Source: Betaproteobacteria bacterium (lineage in GTDB: Bacteria; Pseudomonadota; Gammaproteobacteria; Burkholderiales; SG8-41). Taken from it: 21,380 bases of DNA. Under the pieces are notes generated by a model. That model had not been told where the DNA came from. It saw nothing but the letters and a program-made list of their open reading frames with translations, and did not search any database. The DNA is taken from NCBI GenBank assembly GCA_029883965.1, contig JAOUIN010000017.1, positions 1 to 21,380 on the forward strand. Reading direction: 5' to 3'. The position numbers were made by a program, and so were the translations under genes. Position 1 is the first letter of the stretch. Each line of letters starts with the position of its first letter. This document shows positions 17,270-21,380 of this stretch, one piece after another.

Positions 17270-18277
17270 ATGTGGAAGCCTGCGGCCAACGTGGCCGGAA
17301 TGTTGCATTGCCTGTTGCTGGCGATGCTGTTCGTGCAAGGTCATGTCCACGCCCAGGGCGCAGCGTGGAAACCGGATCGGACCGTTGAGATCATTGTCGG
17401 CACGGCGCCCGGCGCGGCGCCGGACAAGACCGCGCGCAGCATTCAGCGCCTGTGGCAGACGCGGGGCATATACGAGGGCCCTGTCAGTGTCGTCAACAAG
17501 CCCGGTGGCGGCAACCTGATTGCATGGACGTATCTCAACCAACACGCGGGCAACGGTCATTATCAGATGATCGGCAATCTCAATGTCCTCATCAGCAGGG
17601 CCATTGGCCGCAGCCCCTACGCGCATACCGATTACACCTGGATCGCGACGCTGTTCGACGAGTACTTTGCCGTATCGGTACGAGCGGACTCGACGCTGAG
17701 CGATGGCAAGGATCTGATTGCCCGGCTGATGAAGGACCCCGCGTCGGTGGTCATCGGTGTATCGACATCAATCGGCGGCGCCAATCATCTGTCGGCGGCG
17801 CTTGCACTGCAACGTGCGGGGATCGATCCGCGTCGTGTGCGATTCGTCGCGTTCAAGGGCAGCGCCGATTCCGTGACCGCAATGCTTGGTGGCCACGTGG
17901 ATGCCGTGTCCACTGCGGTTTCAGCCGCGGTGCCGCATGTGCGCAGCGGTGTGCTGCGTACCATTGCGGTCTCGTCACCGCAACGGCTGGGCGGAGCGCT
18001 GGCAACGGTGCCCACATGGATGGAGCAGGGGGTCAAAGGGACAATGACCAATTTTCGTGCGGTGATCGCACCGAGGGGAACGGAGGCGGGTGCGGCGAAA
18101 TACTGGGAAAGCCGTTACGCCGCGCTGTCGGCGGAGGACGAATGGAAAAAGGATCTGGAAGCGAATCTCTGGGTGTGGAATTTCCTGGATTCAGCGAGGA
18201 CGGTATCCGCAATTACGGCATATGCGGACGAGGTCGATGCGTTGGTGGGGACGCTGGGGTTGCGCAAAACGCCCTGA
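17270..18277 (+). CDS. Tripartite tricarboxylate transporter substrate-binding protein (Bug family), divergent copy 3
   Basis: A 335-aa exported TctC-like protein, clearly more diverged than the two tandem copies. The signal peptide (1 to about 28, GMLHCLLLAMLFVQGHVHA) is followed by the strand VEIIVGTAPGAAPDKTARSI, which replaces the usual IIPFxxGGxxDxxAR, then VVNKPGGGNLIAWTYLN, GVSTSIGGANHLSAAL, RVRFVAFKGSADSVTAMLGGHVDAV and TVPTWMEQGVKG. The ATG at 17270 has GAGGAG at 17257-17262, 7 nt upstream; an ATG at 17255 overlaps that site and is less likely. The ligand is unknown and no TctA/TctB genes are adjacent. The changed binding loop (GTAPGAAPDKTAR) suggests a ligand outside the common dicarboxylate group. 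Confidence 0.88.
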   Translation: MWKPAANVAGMLHCLLLAMLFVQGHVHAQGAAWKPDRTVEIIVGTAPGAAPDKTARSIQRLWQTRGIYEGPVSVVNKPGGGNLIAWTYLNQHAGNGHYQMIGNLNVLISRAIGRSPYAHTDYTWIATLFDEYFAVSVRADSTLSDGKDLIARLMKDPASVVIGVSTSIGGANHLSAALALQRAGIDPRRVRFVAFKGSADSVTAMLGGHVDAVSTAVSAAVPHVRSGVLRTIAVSSPQRLGGALATVPTWMEQGVKGTMTNFRAVIAPRGTEAGAAKYWESRYAALSAEDEWKKDLEANLWVWNFLDSARTVSAITAYADEVDALVGTLGLRKTP

Positions 18278-18310
18278 TGCGAGGCCCTTGTCCGGTGACA
18301 GCATCGGATT

Positions 18311-18352
18311 GAATATATAAACAATTGATTATAAACAATAAAATTATATATT
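18311..18352. repeat. A/T-rich spacer with a tandem 10-bp direct repeat
   Basis: Between the convergent Bug copy 3 and yaiI-like genes there is about 40 bp of almost pure A/T. It holds TATAAACAAT twice, at 18316-18325 and 18330-18339 (14-bp period). No hairpin terminator is formed. It may serve as a loose bidirectional transcription stop or a protein-binding patch; nothing more can be said. Confidence 0.5.
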
Positions 18353-18368
18353 TGCCAGGGCGTGCTGA

Positions 18369-18890
18369 TCAACCCGCTGTCGGCGGCCTTGCGCCGATCC
18401 AGCGATCGAGTTGACTGGCGAATGCCTGACGCTCGGCATTACCCAGTGCGCTCGGTCCTCCGGTTTCGACGCCGCTGCTGCGCAGGGTATCCATGAAATT
18501 GCGCATGTCGAGCAGGCCCTGCACATTGTCGCGCGTATAGAGTTCGCCCCGGGGATTCAGTGCGCTCGCACCTTTTTCGACCACTGCCGCGGCCAGCGGT
18601 ATGTCTGCGGTAATCACGAGGTCGCCGGCAGTGACCACGGTCACAATATGATTGTCGGCGACATCAAAACCGTGGGGCACCTGCAGCATGCGTATCCACG
18701 GCGAGCGCGGAATCTGTAACGCGCGATTGGCCACCAGCGTCAACGGCAGCGAAACGCGTACAGCTGCCCGGTAAAGGATGTCCTTGATCACTCCCGGACA
18801 GGCGTCGGCGTCAACCCAGATCGACGCCTGCGGGGAGTTCCCGCGGTTAATGGGTCTCAGGCAGGTGGAATACCGACTTGTCCTGCTCAC
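18369..18890 (-). CDS. YaiI/YqxD family (DUF188, UPF0178) protein
   Basis: A DUF188 protein of about 150 aa with a PIN-related fold; function is not established. Conserved segments: SIWVDADACPGVIKDILYRAA, LVANRALQIP, HGFDVADNHIV, AGDLVITADIPLAA, ALNPRGELYT, FMDTLRSSGVETGGPSAL and RQAFASQLDRW, all close to E. coli YaiI. The start is unclear. Homologues begin just before IWVDAD, but no ATG, GTG or TTG is present there. The coordinates use a GTG at 18890, 44 bp inside the end of the rhodanese gene, which adds about 25 residues; CTG or ATT codons nearer the domain are possible. The overlap suggests translational coupling to the rhodanese gene. The stop lies near the A/T-rich spacer shared with Bug copy 3. 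Confidence 0.88.
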   Translation of the reverse strand: MSRTSRYSTCLRPINRGNSPQASIWVDADACPGVIKDILYRAAVRVSLPLTLVANRALQIPRSPWIRMLQVPHGFDVADNHIVTVVTAGDLVITADIPLAAAVVEKGASALNPRGELYTRDNVQGLLDMRNFMDTLRSSGVETGGPSALGNAERQAFASQLDRWIGARPPTAG

Positions 18891-20436
18891 CCAGTTGCGC
18901 CATCAGTCCCGTTTCCCATGCCAGATACTGTTTCATCGCCTCGCGGTTGCCGGCGTGGCGATCGTGCACGAAGAACAGGTAATCGATGCATTCGGTGTCG
19001 GCTGGAATATCGGCAGACGATGCCGTCGGATGCCCGGCTGCGGTCCATGCTTTCATGCCGCCGTGGAGCAGGCGGATATCCGTGATGCCGGCATCAATCA
19101 GTTCTGTCGCGGCCAGCCGTGCGACATTGGCATCATCGGCGACGAGAACGACCGGTGATTTTGCACCGGCGGCATCCTTGGCGATGCGGCTGCGTATGCT
19201 CCAGTGGCTGCCGGGTATGTGCGCCTTGCGATAATCCATGCTGGGGCCGACATCGAATACCGTGCAGGCTTTGGCGTTGATCAGCTTGAGCAGATCCGCC
19301 GCAGCGATTGGCGGCAGATCCGGCAGCGCGGGTTTTTCCGCCGGTGCAGCGGCGAGGGCGACGGTGGCGCCGCCTTCAAGTACAAAGGCCTTGCAGCCCA
19401 GTTGCAACAGCCAGCTGGCGACGACCGGGGCGCGTACCTGTTCACCGCCGTCGATGAGGACGATACGCGCGTTACGTACGCCCACCCACTGGTCGGTGGC
19501 CTGGATCAGTTGCCCTCCGGGGGTGTGTTGTGCGCCCGGTATCGTGCCCGCGGCGAACTCCTCAGGCGTGCGCACGTCGCAAAGATAGGTGGTACGGCCG
19601 GATTCCTTGAGCCATGCTGCGACCTCTGCAGGCGTTACGGTGGGCACCTTGAACCGCGCGGCCAGCGTTTTCGCGGCCTGCTGCTGCGCCGGCAATGTTG
19701 CCGGATCTATCGCATGCGGGTATTGCAGTTGCGAACCATGCTCCAGTTGCAGGTCGGACAAATACCAGCCCTGAGTGCCGTTCTCCAGTGCATATACCGG
19801 ATTGGGCACGCCGAAATTAATCAGCGTTTGTGCGCCGAGGATGGAGCGGGTCCGGCCGGCGCAATTGATGACGATCTTGGTCTTGGGATTGCTGACCATG
19901 CTCGCGATGCGATACGGCAGTTCGGCATTGGGGCAGGACGTGCTGCCGGGGATGGTAATCTTGTGATGTTCGTGTACCGGACGGCCGTCAAACAGCGCAT
20001 AGTCTTCTCCGGTCTCCTTCATTTTGACCAGATCCTGTGCGGTGATGCGCGGCGTATCGTAGGCATGCTCGACCAGTTCGCCGAACAGCTTGCTCGGGAC
20101 ATTGACTCCCTTGAACAGCACATAGCCTGCGTTTTTCCAGCCGCGGGTGCCGCCGTCCAGTATTGCGAGGTCCGTGTAACCGAGCGCGGCCAGGCGTTTT
20201 GCCGCCCGCTGTGCGATGCCGGACTGGCCGTCGTCGCAAAGGACGATGCGCACGGTTTTTCGCGGGACCAGGGTGACGATGCCGGGTTCGAGGCGACTGT
20301 ATGGCAGCGGCGTCGCAAACAGCAGATGATTTTCGCCGAACTGGCCGTCCTCGCGTACGTCGAGCAGGGCGATTTCGTTGCCGTCGTGCAACGCACTTTG
20401 CAGAGCGGCGGGAGTAATGGCGCGAACCTGGGTCAT
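18847..20436 (-). CDS. Four-domain rhodanese-like sulfurtransferase
   Basis: A 529-aa protein made of four rhodanese modules, roughly 1-125, 126-240, 265-365 and 375-475, followed by a 50-aa helical tail. Modules 1 and 2 keep a cysteine at the active-site loop (Cys67 in VLCDDGQSG; Cys192 in INCAGRTRS). Modules 3 and 4 have Asp329 (LIDGGEQV) and Ala433 (LVADDANV) at that place and are probably catalytically dead. No signal peptide is seen, so it should be cytosolic. The start ATG at 20436 has AAGGG 7 nt upstream; the ATG two codons earlier is nearly equivalent. It follows the TSUP exporter by 57 bp on the same strand. Sulfur transfer between thiosulfate, polysulfide or persulfide carriers and cyanide or thiols is the general activity; the donor here is unknown. 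Confidence 0.93.
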   Translation of the reverse strand: MTQVRAITPAALQSALHDGNEIALLDVREDGQFGENHLLFATPLPYSRLEPGIVTLVPRKTVRIVLCDDGQSGIAQRAAKRLAALGYTDLAILDGGTRGWKNAGYVLFKGVNVPSKLFGELVEHAYDTPRITAQDLVKMKETGEDYALFDGRPVHEHHKITIPGSTSCPNAELPYRIASMVSNPKTKIVINCAGRTRSILGAQTLINFGVPNPVYALENGTQGWYLSDLQLEHGSQLQYPHAIDPATLPAQQQAAKTLAARFKVPTVTPAEVAAWLKESGRTTYLCDVRTPEEFAAGTIPGAQHTPGGQLIQATDQWVGVRNARIVLIDGGEQVRAPVVASWLLQLGCKAFVLEGGATVALAAAPAEKPALPDLPPIAAADLLKLINAKACTVFDVGPSMDYRKAHIPGSHWSIRSRIAKDAAGAKSPVVLVADDANVARLAATELIDAGITDIRLLHGGMKAWTAAGHPTASSADIPADTECIDYLFFVHDRHAGNREAMKQYLAWETGLMAQLGEQDKSVFHLPETH

Positions 20437-20493
20437 GCGCATACCCTTCAGCAGGAACAAGCCGCGATTATAGCCGCGACTGCCGCAGCCACG

Positions 20494-21234
20494 TCAGCGA
20501 AACAACAGTGGCAGGCCGCTGGCAATCAGGATCAGCGCGACCAGACGCTGGAATGCCAGGTCGTTGAGGTTGGCATGCACGCGATTGCCGATCCAGACGC
20601 CGGCGAGCATCACCGGAACCGCGATCAGGCAAACGGTCAGCGTTTCCCGGTCGTAAGCGCCGACGGCGGCGTAACCGAGTCCGCGGAATATGCCGAGGCT
20701 GAACAGGATGGCTGCGATGGTCGTGCGGAATCCGGTCTTGTCGAATTTCTGCAGATCAAGGTAGATCGCAAAAAACATGCCGGCCATGGAGCCGAATATG
20801 GTGCCGACAAAACCTGCGAGTGTGCCTGTGGACGGCGTGGCAATCCACAACGGAATTTTCAGCGCAATGGCCGGCCGCCAGGTCATCCACAGGGCGTAGG
20901 CACCGTAAATGCTGACGAACACTCCCAGTGCGCGCGCCAGCGTGTTGGCATCCAGGGTCTTGAAAAAATACAGGCCGGTCATGACACCGATCAGCGAGAA
21001 CGGCAGGATGCGCCATAGCGCGGGCCAGCGGATGTGGTGCAGGTTCCGGTGCAGGATTGCGTAGGACGACAGCAGTCCGAGCAGCGTCACCATCGGCACG
21101 ACGATTTTCAGTGACATCACCCATGCGAGCAGCGGTACGGTGATGCCGCCGAAACCGGCGCTCCCGCGCACTGCATAGGAAAGAATAATGATGGCGCAGA
21201 AAAACAGCAGTTCCAGCGGCGTCAGTGTATCCAC
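20494..21234 (-). CDS. TSUP / TauE-SafE family membrane transporter
   Basis: A 246-aa integral inner-membrane protein with about eight hydrophobic helices. The N-terminal motif RGSAGFGGITVPLLA and its internal counterpart around GTLAGFVGTIFGSMAGMFFAIYL (two pseudo-repeats) identify the TSUP family, which moves sulfite, sulfoacetate, thiosulfate or other sulfur-containing anions. The start is a GTG at 21234 (encoding MDTLTPLELL) with no strong Shine-Dalgarno; it lies 32 bp after the stop of the preceding minus-strand gene, so coupling is likely. Association with the downstream multi-rhodanese gene suggests a sulfur oxyanion substrate, but this rests on context. Confidence 0.9.
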   Translation of the reverse strand: MDTLTPLELLFFCAIIILSYAVRGSAGFGGITVPLLAWVMSLKIVVPMVTLLGLLSSYAILHRNLHHIRWPALWRILPFSLIGVMTGLYFFKTLDANTLARALGVFVSIYGAYALWMTWRPAIALKIPLWIATPSTGTLAGFVGTIFGSMAGMFFAIYLDLQKFDKTGFRTTIAAILFSLGIFRGLGYAAVGAYDRETLTVCLIAVPVMLAGVWIGNRVHANLNDLAFQRLVALILIASGLPLLFR

Positions 21235-21266
21235 GGATCAGCAGCGGCGCCGGCAGCCGGCACCGG

Positions 21267-21380
21267 TCACTTTTTTTCTTTGGTCGTCAGGCCGCCTAGC
21301 AATGCCGCAGTCGGGCGATTGCCGCGCGGCCGTATCGAAGGCGCCTTTTCAGGTACAGGTGCAGCGGCGGGCGCAGCCGC
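21267..21380 (-). CDS. C-terminal end of an unknown Ala/Pro-rich protein
   Basis: The last 37 codons of a minus-strand gene that continues beyond the right edge. The visible part is a low-complexity Ala/Pro linker (AAAPAAAPVPEKAPS) followed by a basic tail with GNRPTAALLGGL and ending TTKEKK, stop TGA at 21269-21267. The frame has normal codon use, and its stop is 32 bp before the TSUP start, which supports a common operon. The fragment is too short and low in complexity for a family to be assigned. Confidence 0.6.
   Translation of the reverse strand, partial: AAAPAAAPVPEKAPSIRPRGNRPTAALLGGLTTKEKK

Noticed and set aside
19204..21018. A 604-codon plus-strand frame opposite the rhodanese and TSUP genes
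   Set aside because: It is the antisense of two well-supported genes, with Arg/Gln/Gly-rich composition and no recognisable motifs; typical of high-GC antisense frames.

Overview
The window looks like chromosomal DNA of a betaproteobacterium, probably Burkholderiales-like. The evidence is the high GC content, the alaC-hom-thrC arrangement preceded by a divergent Mth938-domain gene, and three tripartite-tricarboxylate-transporter substrate-binding ('Bug') proteins, a family greatly expanded in that group. No phage, IS element, CRISPR array, rRNA or tRNA was recognised. Taxonomy is inferred from protein families, not from a database search.

Layout. 1-98 (-): start of a Mth938-like protein, divergent from an amino-acid biosynthesis cluster at 262-4394 (+): alaC (alanine transaminase), hom (homoserine dehydrogenase) and thrC (threonine synthase, overlapping hom by 4 bp). 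Between alaC and hom lies a relic second copy of the last 20 codons of alaC. 4445-5284 (-): nadC, convergent with thrC. 5358-6881 (+): a membrane-anchored FMN/3Fe-4S glutamate-synthase-like protein. 7095-8751 (+): a Tat-exported molybdenum sulfite dehydrogenase (SorA-like) and its monohaem cytochrome c (SorB-like), separated by a strong intrinsic terminator. 8892-11492 (+): clpB behind a sigma-32-type heat-shock promoter. 11493-11856 is the only gene-free stretch over 300 bp and ends in a bidirectional terminator.

11857-13086 (-): an alpha/beta hydrolase-OsmC fusion. 13207-15276 (+): two tandem paralogous Bug proteins, each followed by its own terminator. 17124-15341 (-): an apparent three-gene operon of hotdog thioesterase, PIN-domain protein and TauD/TfdA-type dioxygenase. 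17270-18277 (+): a third, divergent Bug protein. 21380-18369 (-): an operon of an unknown Ala/Pro-rich protein (partial), a TSUP/TauE-SafE exporter, a four-domain rhodanese protein and a YaiI/DUF188 protein.

How it fits together. Apart from the biosynthetic genes, two parts of the window concern sulfur oxyanions. SorAB oxidises sulfite in the periplasm, and the TSUP exporter plus multi-rhodanese protein suggest sulfite or thiosulfate export and sulfur transfer. The Bug proteins and the dioxygenase point to scavenging and oxidation of organic acids. I see no clearly novel multi-gene system. The most unusual signals are the synonymously diverged alaC tail, the terminator inside sorAB, and the rhodanese protein with two live-looking and two dead-looking active sites.
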